Shown here one piece after another: positions 32,434-43,784 of a stretch of 64,000 bases of DNA (positions are counted from its first letter, which is position 1; each line of letters starts with the position of its first letter). Both the position numbers and the translations under genes were made by a program. This stretch comes from Nemertoderma westbladi (lineage: Eukaryota; Xenacoelomorpha; Nemertodermatida; Nemertodermatidae), in the NCBI GenBank assembly GCA_032718475.1, contig JAUCBJ010008458.1:1-64000 (forward strand), read 5' to 3'. The notes below the pieces were generated by a model. It made no database searches. It was not told the origin of the DNA and saw only the letters and a list, made by a program, of their open reading frames with translations.

Positions 32434-32890
32434 AACGCAAAAAAACCACAGCCCCGGTACTATCTATCACGATAAACTACCGGTAATTGTTTTCCTTCAT
32501 TTAACTTGCTTTTGTATTACTAATTCATAGCTATTTTAAAATAAATAAAATATTCCAGAATTCTGTGTATTTATAAAATAGAATAAAATAGCCCAGTGCG
32601 GATGCAAATACATGTAACTTTCAAATTCCCAAATTCCCAAAAAAAATAGCCAAATTCAAATGTTTTTACATTTTTGGAATCCTTGCACGACTAGCTTTAA
32701 ATTAGTACTAACAAATCACAATAAGGTTGAAGAATAACTGCGGTGTGACTGGTGCAATTTCGCCGCAGACACTATTTTCAAAAGCTTGTAGCTAAAGAAT
32801 GAAAGCGAAAATAAAAATTCTGGCTCACCCAGTCAGGTGGTCGGGAGGTGAAACTAAAGTGTCCTGGAATATAGTGTCTTTATTTAGATA

Positions 32891-32941
32891 GCCCCCCCCC
32901 CCCCCCCCCCCTTTCCTGAATATATTTCTACAAACCTTTAA

Positions 32942-32976
<35 letters not shown>
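32891..32976. repeat. Poly(C) run followed by poly(G) run
   Basis: About 20 C at 32892-32911 and about 34 G at 32942-32975 lie about 30 bases apart and could pair as a hairpin. The boundaries of such runs are often unreliable in assemblies. Confidence 0.75.
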
Positions 32977-32979
32977 ACA

Positions 32980-33585
32980 TCATTTTCGGACAACTCTTCG
33001 ATTTATCACTTTCAGCGTTTCAAAATTGTTTGGTTTTGGCTAAAATTTGTCATATAGGTGCCTAAGATGCTATTCCACATAAAAGGCCAGAAAAGTAATT
33101 TTTTTCTCTATTTAATATTAGTTAATACTAGTTAACAATAAAAAAACCTTGGTTGCGCTTAAAACCCTAAGGCTTTTACAGTTTTGAACCTAATCCCATG
33201 AAAGTTTTTTTATATGATAGATCAAAGATGGGGCAACATAACTATCAGGCAAAATTTTGTGAAAATAATTCTGCACCGCTCGGTGGCGCTGCAAATTTAT
33301 GCGAATTTTTAGGTTTTTTATAAATAGTTTTAAATTTTATTAACAAAAAATTTCGAAACGTTTTCTGATACTTTTATGCAGGGTGGCTATCTAGACACTC
33401 ACAGAAAGTTTCAGACTAATTACTCAAAAATGTGATTACTGTACATGAAATTTGAAACAGAGATAGTTTAACTATAAAGGCATTTTCTCAAGGGAATGCA
33501 ACCACGAAGCTCTATGTACAAAATGATATATTTTTTAATCAAAACATCTGTTTCAGCGGTTTTCATGGAAACTGAAAAATATAAC
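32980..33585. other. Unannotated AT-rich DNA
   Basis: No gene or recognised repeat. Confidence 0.35.
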
Positions 33586-33586
33586 A

Positions 33587-34125
33587 ATGATATATAGTGG
33601 TATAATAAAGACCCTCGATAAAGACAGGTTTAAACATATTCTAATCAAAATTGATCTGCCTCCCAGCCTATGCATTGGCCAGTTTCTCAAACTGACACAT
33701 CTCAATGAGCTAGACAAGAAAAAAGCTACCTTCACCAAACGCATGCTAGGCATATGCTTCCTTATTTTTTGACAGATAGACTGACAGACAAACAGACATA
33801 CAAACAGACACAGATAGCCTAGAATTGGTCAGTCGCAAAAACTGACATCAGAAATGAATTCAGAGACCTGGAAAACCCCTATGGCGAATGTTTTTATTTC
33901 ATAATATGCTCTTCCTTATCTTTTGACAGACAGACTGACAGACATACATACAGACACAGACACATACATCCTAGTTTGGTCAGATGTTTTTTTATTACAT
34001 AATATGCTTCATTATTTTTTGACAGACAGACTGACAGACAAACAGACATACATACAGACACAGAGATCCTAGAGTTGGTGAGGTTACTCATGTGGACCAG
34101 GGAGGTTACTCACATAGCCCATGAA
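33587..34125. repeat. Large inverted repeat, left arm
   Basis: The sequence from the CGATAAAGACAGG region through three GACAGACAGACTGACAGACA blocks to two 22-bp minisatellite units (near 34078-34125) recurs in inverse order at 37525-38080. It includes a LINE-like scrap at 33598-33770 (ELDKKKATFTKRMLG), similar to KELDKVKSMFIKRMLRL of the LINE ORF2 at 28212. Confidence 0.8.
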
Positions 34126-34189
34126 ATATTGGATTTAAATACATTAATTACTGAATTAACTTAATTATAATATAATCGGAGGAAAGACC

Positions 34190-34970
34190 CCAGAAGTTTT
34201 TATTTTATTATACGATTATGTACATTAACTCCTCCCTAAAGGCCGCTTGTCGATTTTTATATATAGTGGTGATATACAAGTTATATAGTGGGGGTAGGGT
34301 TTGGTCCAAAGTCATAATACCTTAAACGTATGCTTCAAATTATCGTTTTATAACTTTGAATATCTGTTTAGCCTGGTTGCTATGGTAACTGGATTTTCAA
34401 ATTAACCTCAATAGGCGCAACTATTGCATTTTCCTTAGCATCGAGTTGAAAAAACCCCAAGATTCGATCTGGTTGTTGTACAAATAGAGTTAATAATATA
34501 GAATTGAATGATATAGACGTTAATAAACTACAGTTACCATGGTAACTAGATATTTCTGAAAGTTTTCTGTTTTACAATAACTTCCAAATAGGAGTCCAGA
34601 TAACACATAGGCCTACCCAGTTTCGGGATTCTATCGTAAAGTGTATGTTCAAAATGAACTATTTTTACGTCAAAACATCTGTTCGCTGCGGTTGCCATGG
34701 ATACTGAAAAATAGAAAAATGTAATTCGGATGCAGAATAAGTGATATAGTAGGGTTAGGGGTTGATCCCAAAAGGTAACTGAATTTTCTAGTTAACATCA
34801 ATCGGCTCTGCTGTGGACCTTATAGTTGAGTTGAGAATCCCCAAGTTTATATCTACTACAGTTTTCCTACAAATAGAGTTAAAAATATTGACTTGAAATA
34901 CATAGACTTATTTTGAAGTCCGTTGCCATGGAAACCAGATTTTCCCAGACATGAGACCTATTCCACACGA
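34190..34970. repeat. Diverged direct repeats around CCATGGTAACT-like motifs
   Basis: Segments at about 34265-34540 and 34735-34940 share GGTAACTG.ATTTTC..., TTAACATCAATCGGC-like and ACAAATAGAGTTAA blocks in the same order. No gene. Confidence 0.5.
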
Positions 34971-34976
34971 CGCGCC

Positions 34977-36538
34977 TTAACCCTATTAGTACCGGGCTAT
35001 AAAATGCTGTACAAATACCGGGAGGGGGTCATATTGACCCCCCCCTCTAAAATCTACAAATATTTACGAAAACGTCTGATTTTTTGTTTGTACGTAGGTA
35101 TCACTTGTCTGGATCCGACCGAAAAAAAAAATTTTCGAAAAAATGTACTGGGGTGGTTATATTGCAGCACCAAAATTACAAGTAGTGCTCAATTTTCACA
35201 AAATTTGAAAGTTACATTTTCGGCTAATTCTTTTTCAATACAGGTTTTCTGGGGTGCAAAATACATTGGAAAATATTTAAAAATGATATGATTACTATAA
35301 ATGGCCGTTTAGTCCTCTCTGCGTAGGAAAAAAATGAAAAAAACAAGTAACCAGCACTTTTCAGGTAGAACACAAAATTTTTAATTCACTTATACGATGC
35401 TATAAATTCACATTTTCAGGTTTTCGAGGGCGCTGATTCTAATGGAATACATTTCTAACATGCCAGATCATTGATACTTGTATTTTTCGGCGTAATTTGG
35501 CAAATTTTGGTGCTAGCACCAAATTTCGTACCCATCACCAAAAAGTACAAGTTTGCGATGTCCAGTGCTGTTTTTATGGATTCCATCGGATTCAGGACCC
35601 TCATAAACCCGTATAACGCAAGAAACAAGGTGATACTATCTACTGATAAATTTGCATATTTTCCAAAATTTGGTGCTGGCACAACAATTTTCACCCACTG
35701 GCGAAAAATACCAGTTTGAGAACTCTTATGAAATTTTTACTGATTCCATTGAATTCAGAACCATCACAAACCCGTATAACGCAAGAAACAAGGTGACACA
35801 ATCAATTGATATATTTGATGGTTTTCAAAATTTGGTGCTAGCACCACATTTTGCACCCACATCCGAAAAATACAAGTTTGAGATGTCTAGTTCGATAATT
35901 ATTTATTCCATTGAATTCATAACAGCCATAAACCTCTAAAACGCAAGAAATAAATTGTCACAAGCAATTTTATCTATCGAATGAATTTTCAAAATTTCGT
36001 GCTAGCACCAAAATTTGCACACAGCACCGAAAAATACAAGTTTGATACGCTTGGTGCAACTCGTATATATTTCATCGAATCCAGAACCCCAAAAAACCCC
36101 AATTGCGTAAAAAACAAGTTTCGAACAATCAATTTACAAAATTGACATAATTGAAAATTTGGTGCTGGCACCAAAATTTGTCACCCACCGAAAAAAACAA
36201 GTTTGAAATTTCTAAATCAATTTATATGAATTCCATCAAATTTCTAACACCAAAAAACCGGTGTAAATCAAAAATAGAGATGTTACAATTCATATTTAAT
36301 GAAATGTAATTTTCAAAAAACGTCTCAAAAAAAGTGCCAAAAGTAGGGTTAAAAAATGGTGCTATAACTCGAAAAGTACCCAATATTTTTGAAAACGGTT
36401 TTCACTACTAGGAAGACAATAGATTTTTAGGAAAAGTCATAAAATTTCAGATTCCCAACTGCGTTTGTTTCAGAATTATAATAAAAAAACCACGGGGGGG
36501 GGTCATATTGACCCCCCCCCCGGGTTTAATAGGGTTAA
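34977..36538. mobile_element. piggyBac-like non-autonomous element, copy B
   Basis: TTAA at 34977-34980 and 36535-36538 flank CCCTATTA...TAATAGGG ends. The 1.55-kb body is the inverse of copy A at 605-3618 without its nested insertions, so it gives the cleaner view of the element. About five tandem units of ~155 bp span 35470-36240, most with a TTGGTGCTAGCACCAA core. No transposase is encoded. Confidence 0.75.
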
Positions 36539-36638
36539 TGAGAGTAGTATATACATTCAAAGTTTCAGGGTATTTTTAAAGGCTAGATTTGGCCGCAATT
36601 AAAAAAAAACAATTCTGCCCAAACACAAGTTAAAGGGG

Positions 36639-37543
36639 TAACCACCCTGGTCTATGTGAGTAACCTCCCTGGTCTACATGAGTAACCTACCTGGTCTACA
36701 TGAGTAACTTACCTCGTCCATGTGAGTATCCTCCCTGGTCTACATGAGTAACCTCCCTGGTCTATGTGAGTAACCTCCATGGTCCGCGTGAGTAACCTCC
36801 CTGGTCTACGTGAGTAACCTCCCTGGTCTAGATGTGTAACCTACCTCGTCCATGTGAGTAACCTCCATGGTTCGCGTGAGTAACCTCCCTGGTCTACGTG
36901 AGTAACCTCCCTAGTCTACGTGAGTAACCTCCTTGGTCTACGTGAGTAACCTCCCTGGTCTACATGAGTAAGCTCCCTGGTCTACGTGAGTAACCGAGGT
37001 GTACATGAGTAACCTCCCTGGTCTATGTGAGTAACCTCCATGGTCCGCATGAGTAACCTCCTTGGTCAACGTGAGTAACCTCCCTGGTCTACGTGAGTAA
37101 CCTCCCTGGTCTACGTGAGTAACCTCCATGGTCCGCGTGAGTAACCTCCCTGGTCTACGTGAGTAACCTCCCTGGTCTATGTGAGTAACCTCCCTGGTTT
37201 ATGTAGGTAACCTCCCTGGTCTACATGTGTAACCTACATCGTCCATGTGAGTAACCTCCATGGTCCGCGTGAGTAACCTCCCTGGTCTACGTGAGTAACC
37301 TCCATGGTCCGCGTGAGTAGCCTCCCTGGTCTACGTGAGTAACCTCCATGGTCTACATGAGTAACCTCCCTGGTCTACGTGAGTAACCTCCCTGGTCTAC
37401 ATGAGTAACCTCCCTGGTCTATGTGAGTAACCTCCATGGTCCGCGTGAGTAACCTCCCTGGTCCATATGAGTAACCTCCCTGGTCTATGTGAGTAACCTC
37501 CATGGTCCGCGTGAGTAACCTCCCTGGTCCATATGAGTAACCT
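36639..37543. repeat. 22-bp minisatellite, about 41 copies
   Basis: The unit GTAACCTCCCTGGTCTACGTGA and variants (CATGGTCCGCGTGA, CTACATGA) are repeated without spacers for about 905 bp. Two inverted units occur in the left arm near 34080-34125. Confidence 0.95.
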
Positions 37544-38080
37544 CACCAACTCTAGGATCTCTGTGTCTGTATGTATGTCTGTTTGTCTGTCAGTCTGTCT
37601 GTCAAAAAATAATTAAGCATATTATGTAATAAAAACATTCGCCATGGGGGGTTTTCCAGGACGCTGATTTCATTTCTAATGTCAGTATCTACAGCTGACC
37701 AAACTAGGATGTATGTATCTGTGTCTGTATGCATGTCTGTTTGTCTGTCAGTCTGTCTGTCAAAAAGTAAGGGAGAGCATATTATACAATAAAAACATTC
37801 GCCATAGGGGTTTTCCAGGTCTCTTAATTCATTTCTGATGTCAGTTTTTGCGACTGACCAACTCTAGGCTATCTGTGTCTGTTTGTATGTCTGTTTGTCT
37901 GTCAGTCTATCTGTCAAAAAATAAGGAAGCATATGCCTAGCATGCGTTTGGTGAAGGTAGCTTTTTTCTTGTCTAGCTCATTGAGAGGTGTTAGTTTGAG
38001 AAACTGGCCAATGCATAGGCTGGGAGGCAGATCAATTTTGATTAGAATATGTTTAAACCTGTCTTTATTGAGAGCATTAT
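37525..38080. repeat. Large inverted repeat, right arm
   Basis: The inverse of 33587-34125 with diverged spacing. Blocks of GTCTGTTTGTCTGTCAGTCT occur three times, interleaved with a segment containing ATTCGCCAT and TTTTCCAGG. It ends in the LINE-like scrap (minus strand, about 37930-38060). Confidence 0.8.
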
Positions 38081-38249
38081 TATAATATAAACAACTTGGA
38101 AAATTTTTACTATTTATAATTTTACTATGTAATACGCACTTTATTTTACCCTAAAACACTATATTTTCTATAATAAATTGCCTAATACTTAAACAACGTA
38201 ACTCAACACAAAATAAACACACACATACAAATTATATTTGTGCGGTGCT

Positions 38250-39200
38250 GTAGGAATGTTAGTAACTACTACTACTACTTACTACTAGGTCGAGCGAACT
38301 CGGACAGTGGAAATGAAATCCTTCCAGGCTTCCCGATTCTCCATAGTTGTCGCAATTTCGTTTCTCCCAAGTTCAGTATCCCTTTCAAGTTGATCTATAT
38401 ATGTTATGGCCGGTCGTCCACGACTACGCTTTCCATGAGTTGGTTACCAGAGAAGTAGATCTGGTATGACCTCGTCTCTACTTCGCCAGCAGTGCCCACT
38501 GAATTTTAATCTGCGTTCACGGAGGGTGGTTGATACAGGTGGTATTGTACCATAAAGTTCGGCGTTTGTCATGTGTTGTCTCCAGCTGATTTTTAGGGCT
38601 GCCCTTAGTAGTTTTGTGTAGCAACCATCAATTCGTTGTTCACGTGATTTAGTCAGTGTCCAGGTCTCACCCCCGTATAAAAATACACTTTCCACTGTGG
38701 CTCGAAAGAACTTAGTCTTCAGGTGCCTGGAGAGATCTGATTTCCAGATGGTATCCATTTTTGATAGAGCTACCCAAGCCTTTGCTTTCCTAACTTATAT
38801 GTCCTTTTTGCTACTCTCTATCCATGATCCAAGGTACTGGAAGTCATCGACCTTCCTTAGTTGATTATTATCAATGGTTGTCAAGTTTCCATCAACATTA
38901 AAGGTCATGAATTCGGTCTTTGTAGCATTTATATGCAATCCAACCTCCTTAGCAGCCCTCTCCACTTTATTTAGTAGAAGCTGTGCATCTGCTAGCGTAT
39001 TAGAGAGCAGGGCGATGTCATCCGCAAAGTCGGTGTCTGTGACTGTAGTTGCCGGATATCTACTACTTCTGCGTTCTTGAAGTGTGAATCCCAGATCTTC
39101 ACCCTTTGTGGCCGTCCTCATTGCGTAATCCAGCACAATTACAAATAGTAATGATGCTAATGTGTAACCTTGCAGTACGCCAGCCAGGATTAAATGTTAG
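38250..39200 (-). pseudogene. Non-LTR retrotransposon reverse transcriptase, 3' fragment
   Basis: Read on the minus strand, GVLQGYTLASLLF near 39180 is the motif before the active site. TDFADDIALLSNT (catalytic Asp pair) follows, then the thumb region with NATKTEFMTFN and DDFQYLGSWI, then FLYGGETWTLT and the LRERRLKFSGHCWR segment. After a stop at 38442-38444, RGRPAITYIDQLE and the terminal tryptophan/arginine region continue to about 38290. The copy ends in a TAG-type microsatellite near 38260-38275. It is 5'-truncated and broken by stops. Confidence 0.75.
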
Positions 39201-39204
39201 TAAA

Positions 39205-39510
39205 GGAGTAGGTTACAGAGTTGGTTTGGATGAACCAAAACCATAAAAAGAAGTAGATTAAAGCAGGTTAGTAACGGGTTAAAATGGTTAATTACTGACC
39301 CTAGATGGAATTAATTATCCTGGAGGTGAGGAGTATATTGGCTAATAAACGAATTGTCAAACTCAGTAACTTCATGTAATTATAATTCAATATTCAAGTA
39401 AATTAATGTTCCTTCTGAGGATAACAAACAGATTAATCAACTCGATACAAAATGCAGTTGAGGATTTTACATAAACATTCCACCTTATTTGAATTGATTT
39501 TGGTTGATGA
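39205..39510. other. AT-rich DNA, nothing recognised
   Basis: No coding or repeat signal is seen. Confidence 0.35.
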
Positions 39511-39514
39511 TTTC

Positions 39515-39600
39515 CAAAAATTTCCAGCATATTTGATGATTTTTACAAAGAATATATCTATTCTTTTGTAAAAATCATCAAATATGCTGGAAATTTTTTG
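39515..39600. repeat. Long hairpin, about 33-bp perfect arms, ~12-base loop
   Basis: AAATTTCCAGCATATTTGAT and following bases (39518-39550) are the exact complement of 39568-39599. The loop includes ATATATCTATTC. The size resembles a small-RNA precursor or a MITE remnant. Confidence 0.85.
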
Positions 39601-40090
39601 TTAAGATAGTAATATCTTTGTGTCTGTTATGTTATATTGTGATATCCGCTAATCCGCTAATAGCCGCTATTGCGCTAATCATTTATAACTAATATAATTG
39701 TTTCGACCAATGTTATTCATAATCAGGATTTTACCTTCATTATATTTTATTTAACCTTATGACAAACATTCCATTACAGAGGTATTTGAGATAGATTATA
39801 TCTCTATAGGAATATACAGTGAACTGGTAACACCAATATTTGTAGATATAAAGTTCAGTTACTAATAACATCATATAGGTGGCATGTGAATCCACAGCGT
39901 CAGTAAACTTTACGCGTCTAAAATCACAGTGTCGCAGAGTCGCTACAATTTATTCAGCTCCAAAGATCCTGACGTAAGAAAAAACTTATCTACAAATAAA
40001 TGTAAGTTTATTACATAGTTCGGTTGCATTAGTTTATTAGCACATAATTAGTCTAACCACCAGCAGTCTGCATACACAGACACATATCAT

Positions 40091-40134
40091 ATGTATGTAC
40101 ATACATACATACATACATACATACATACATACAT
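40091..40134. repeat. (CATA)n microsatellite
   Basis: About 11 perfect tetranucleotide units. Confidence 0.9.
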
Positions 40135-40220
40135 ACTTTCATAACTAGGCCCTAAATACCTATCATAATTATTACTTACCAATAATTACTATCCGTTTGT
40201 AATTACTATTATTATTTTAG

Positions 40221-40338
40221 CTTGATCAACGACACAGAAGATACAGAATACGAAGTGAATATAAACGAACCTCCCCCAGGTAACCAACATTCCGTGTTGT
40301 TCCATCCACTTTCAGCTCCAGAACTTAATAACAGTTAA
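40221..40338 (+). CDS. Possible terminal coding exon, unknown gene
   Basis: A pyrimidine-rich TATTATTATTTTAG acceptor-like site is followed by a 38-codon frame ending in TAA at 40336-40338. It is acidic at first (NDTEDTEYEVNINE), then Pro-rich (PPPG), and ends APELNNS. The acceptor, the hydrophilic composition and the stop are consistent with the last exon of a host protein, for example a cytoplasmic tail. There is no family match and no upstream exon is recognised, so chance is possible. Confidence 0.25.
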
Positions 40339-40339
40339 T

Positions 40340-42160
40340 CAACCCTATGTAAGTTAAACTTTTGTTTTATTCTATAATATTACCTATATTTAAGATTATT
40401 TAATAGATTTTATGAGGAATATAAACAATGTTTAGTCTTCAAGGTAATCGAATCATTTCGAAAAGAGGACCTCTGCACCGAACTCCTATACTTCTTCCTC
40501 ATAGGATGTAGGACTTATGAATTACAGAAGGACTTTATTGAACAGGACAAAACAACATGGCATGTTGTCATGACAACATGACGACATGACAACACAACAC
40601 ATTGTGTTGTTTTTGAAATTCTTTCAGTTTGTTGATACCCTGTTGAGGTAGAGTACCGGTACAGAGCAGACAGCTACCGTTGAGAACACTACCGTACTGA
40701 AATACACTCTAAACACCAACTTCTGTATAGTGGTTTAGTTTGACAGTCATTCTCTAACATTCAGACAGTTTGCGCCTTAGCGTACTTCTATTTTTGTAAA
40801 TTTGGCGCTATACAAATGCATTATTATTATTATTATTATTATTACAGTTCAAAGCTATTCAGTATAGCTACTGTACCTACCGCCGCTCTATTTGTAGATG
40901 TACTGAGGTAGGCCTATACTAAATAATATAGTAATAAAGCCTACCGGTGTGGTACAGGTTTTTGAGCTGTTGAGTTTGATGACAGAAGATACTATATTTG
41001 CAGTACTATCTCAGATAGTGTTCTCGGACAAGGCAGGGAACGGGTCTGGACGGAAAGCCCATCTTGCCTCCTCGAATTAATATTTCGCCTGGGCGATTTA
41101 TCAATGTTAATTATCAATTAATGGAAAGGAGCAGGTAACAGTTGCACGTTATTGTAATCAAAACAATAAAACGAAATCAATAACGCATCTTATAATAAAT
41201 ATTTTTGCGAGTTAGCGTTCTTTGCATCGAAATTCCCCTGGAGATGAATATATTTAGTGTGTGACGAAAGTGCCTGATCTGTCTCTGAATGGGTGGGGTA
41301 TTACTCTTAGCAATGGCAGTAATTTGTAGGAAGGAACTTTCCTATAGCTAAACCAGATAAACATATAGGGGGGGAAACTGGACGCAAATCCCATCTTGGC
41401 GAATTAATAACCTACCTTCATATTAAATTCTCAATTTAGGGAAAAGAGCGGGTTACAGTGGCACGTTATTCTAATTTAGTCAGTTCTGGTATTCTAGTTC
41501 AACGATCAAGAAACCTCCATGCAGCAAAAGCACCCTTCCCCAGTGTTGAGGTACGACTGAATACCCCCCCCCCCCCCCCCCGGATAATATTATATTATCA
41601 TGAAACATTTTACTATTACGTCTACAGGATATCCCATTTTTACCCCAGAAATAAAAAAATAAATTTGGATAACCCCAGATTGTTTCATTGCAAAAAACAG
41701 TAGGATATCTTAAATAAAACTAATTGTAAAATGGGGTATCCCCTAATTAAACACCTTAATTAACACTGATTGCCATAAATATTTGTAATTAGTTACCAGA
41801 TTCGATGGAAGAAATGAATTTACAGTTATTACCAATTCTCTATATTAGTTTTTAAGTTGATATTATATCATTTAAGGAGTTCGGACGGAGTGAGGGTAGG
41901 GAGATCAAATGTCATACTAATTTGGTAACCCGGTCCTAAATTGCCAAATGGGGTGTCGTTTCAGTCTTCCCATAGGGTTAATGTTAAATTAATATTGAAA
42001 ACTTAGTGCCTAGATGTAAAAATTGTACTGTAAATTGTGCTCCAAAATTTAGTTTATTGTTTTGGTTAGAAAAGCCTGCCATAGGTGAATCAACAGAGCG
42101 AACCAATGAGAGTCAAATAAGAGACAAACTGTTGAGTCAACCGAAAGAATATGTATGAGT
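40340..42160. other. Intergenic or intronic DNA, no gene recognised
   Basis: Contains an ATT microsatellite near 40820, a GTTGTCATGACAAC dyad near 40567, two related segments near 41029-41110 and 41367-41410 (GGAC..AA.CCCATCTTG), and a poly(C) run at about 41564-41581. Confidence 0.4.
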
Positions 42161-42164
42161 ATTT

Positions 42165-42446
42165 TCAGGACTCATTATCCTGAATAATCATGAATATGTG
42201 ATACAATACCCTCGAAGATACGGTCAAATTCTTACTGTTTATAGCGATGTAATTAAGCTCAATATCCTGGTAGAATATAAGACTGGTATTGCCGATAAAA
42301 TAGGAATCGTGTTGATCAAGTTTTTCTATTTGTAAATGTATGTGGTAGTCAGTTACTGTAACTCTTGGTAACAGTAAGTGGGTCCACGGCCCAAAGTAAG
42401 TCTCGTTTCGTTCGTCACCTCCAATAATATCGCATTCGTACAAAGT
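42165..42446 (-). CDS. M1 zinc aminopeptidase, N-terminal domain exon (probable)
   Basis: The minus frame reads WTHLLLPRVTVTDYHIHLQI, then DSYFIGNTSLIFYQDIELNYIAI, then NSKNLTVSS. This follows the start of the M1 peptidase N-terminal beta domain: RLP...P..Y.l.L, F.G...I, and the HSK-L segment. M1 enzymes (aminopeptidase N, ERAP and relatives) trim N-terminal residues and are often type II membrane proteins. The HEXXH zinc site would be encoded in later exons not seen here. An AG lies just before the frame at about 42447, and a GT (GTATTG) after the SSR codons may be the donor, so the true exon end may be nearer 42200 than the stop at 42165. Exon ends are uncertain and a lone pseudo-exon is possible. 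Confidence 0.5.
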   Translation of the reverse strand, partial: TLYECDIIGGDERNETYFGPWTHLLLPRVTVTDYHIHLQIEKLDQHDSYFIGNTSLIFYQDIELNYIAINSKNLTVSSRVLYHIFMIIQDNES

Positions 42447-42799
42447 TAGTTTCTAAATTAGTTTTTTTCGTCTCCTGAATATTTCGTCGCTAAAACCATT
42501 TTGTTTTTTATCGAGATATTCTTCAATAAAATTATTTAATAAAAGTCAAAACGTTATGACAATAAAGATGGAATTGTCAATAAAATTTATGCCCTGGCTA
42601 TACTGTACGCTTGGTACTGGTACACAAGATGCTGACTAGTAAGTAAAATATTTAAAAATAATATTTGAAAAATTACACTCGTATCACAAAAATTTAACAA
42701 AGTACGAAATGAACAAAGTCACCGGATGGTCAGCTAGACATAGCCAATGTTATCCATTGATGAATCAGATCAATGAATCATTGATGATTCACTAATCAT

Positions 42800-43140
42800 C
42801 GTTAAAATATGATGTATATTAATGCTAAATTAACGTTAATAATGAACGTTAAAAATTAACATTAAAAAATTTGTGAATGTCAGATCTCTGTTGATTTTTA
42901 ACGTATAATTACAGTAAAAAATTAACGTTAAAAATTAACATTAAAGTTTCGTTAAAAAATATGGTATTGTCAGATATTTGTCTAATTTTGACGTATAATT
43001 ACTGTAAAAATTAACGTTAAAAATTGACAGAATTCTAACGTATATTAACGTAGATTTATGGTTAAATTCTAACTGTCATTTTTTAACGAATATCTAACAT
43101 AAACCCAACGTTAGATTAACGTTGGTGGTTTGCAGGGTAT
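42800..43140. repeat. Tandem AT-rich repeats with TTAACGTTAA dyads, probable MITE
   Basis: A unit of about 85-90 bp containing GTCAGAT.T.TGTT.A, TTTTAACGTATAATTA and AAAATTAACGTTAAAAATT occurs at least twice, ending near GGTTTGCAGGGTA at 43138. Inverted termini could not be defined. Confidence 0.45.
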
Positions 43141-43466
43141 ATCGCTCTACATTGTTTCCTACCTAATATGTTACATAATTCCAATACCAAAACTGTTTTT
43201 GTTTAAAATCGTAACATTTAATGTATTTATAAGTAAATAAGACCAAAATCCTGGAGTATTACTTGCAAACAAAATTAGAATCAATAATGCTGTTTTACAG
43301 GAAAAGTCAATTTTGTCATTTAGGTTGTTTGAAAATAAAAGGGACGATACAGTATTACTGTAATATACACTAATAATACCGGTAATATTCATTACGAATC
43401 TGCCTCTTTTCGTGTTCGGTAGGTATAATATAATAACTCAGTATACTTTCCGTTACGTGTTAGATA

Positions 43467-43617
43467 CCCGTACCCAGTAGGCCCAGTACTGCACTCCTCA
43501 ATCAGTTACCCAGTACTGCACTCCTGCAACCTCCCTCCTGCTATCAGGCTACCGGTACTAGCAATAAAGAATGTAAAAAATACCGTTAGCCACTACAGTG
43601 CAGAAGTATGTGTTACC
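43467..43617 (-). repeat. Direct repeat, candidate 3' LTR of the gypsy-like element
   Basis: Matches 46875-47019 with about four differences. It lies just beyond the integrase C-terminus in element orientation, preceded by a purine-rich stretch (minus strand AAATCAGAGAGG). Confidence 0.6.
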
Positions 43618-43784
43618 TCTCTGATTTCCTTGCCCCCTACACTAAATCGATTTCCTTGCCCCCTACACTACATCCCCCCCTGTTTCTATAGAAACATATA
43701 CAACCAACCACGCTTGTCAATTTTATAGTCGTTTTACTTTCGGTTACCTTGTAGTTGCCTTTCGGCAACTACTTTCAGTTTCGG

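Noticed and set aside
32133-32475. Three overlapping frames on both strands at 71-91 codons
   Set aside because: They are forced by the palindromic tandem repeat; composition is repetitive and the frames exist equally on both strands.
32891-32976. Poly(C)/poly(G) runs as telomere or origin
   Set aside because: Plain homopolymers, not telomeric repeats; similar runs are scattered at 3560, 13126, 23820, 31712 and 41564.
36639-37543. Regular short repeats that could suggest a CRISPR array
   Set aside because: The 22-bp units are directly contiguous with no unique spacers, and the surroundings are eukaryotic. It is a minisatellite.
43171-43392. 73-codon minus frame with a hydrophobic stretch as a signal-anchor exon for the M1 gene
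   Set aside because: It has a hydrophobic stretch, but no splice-site support and AT-rich codon composition.
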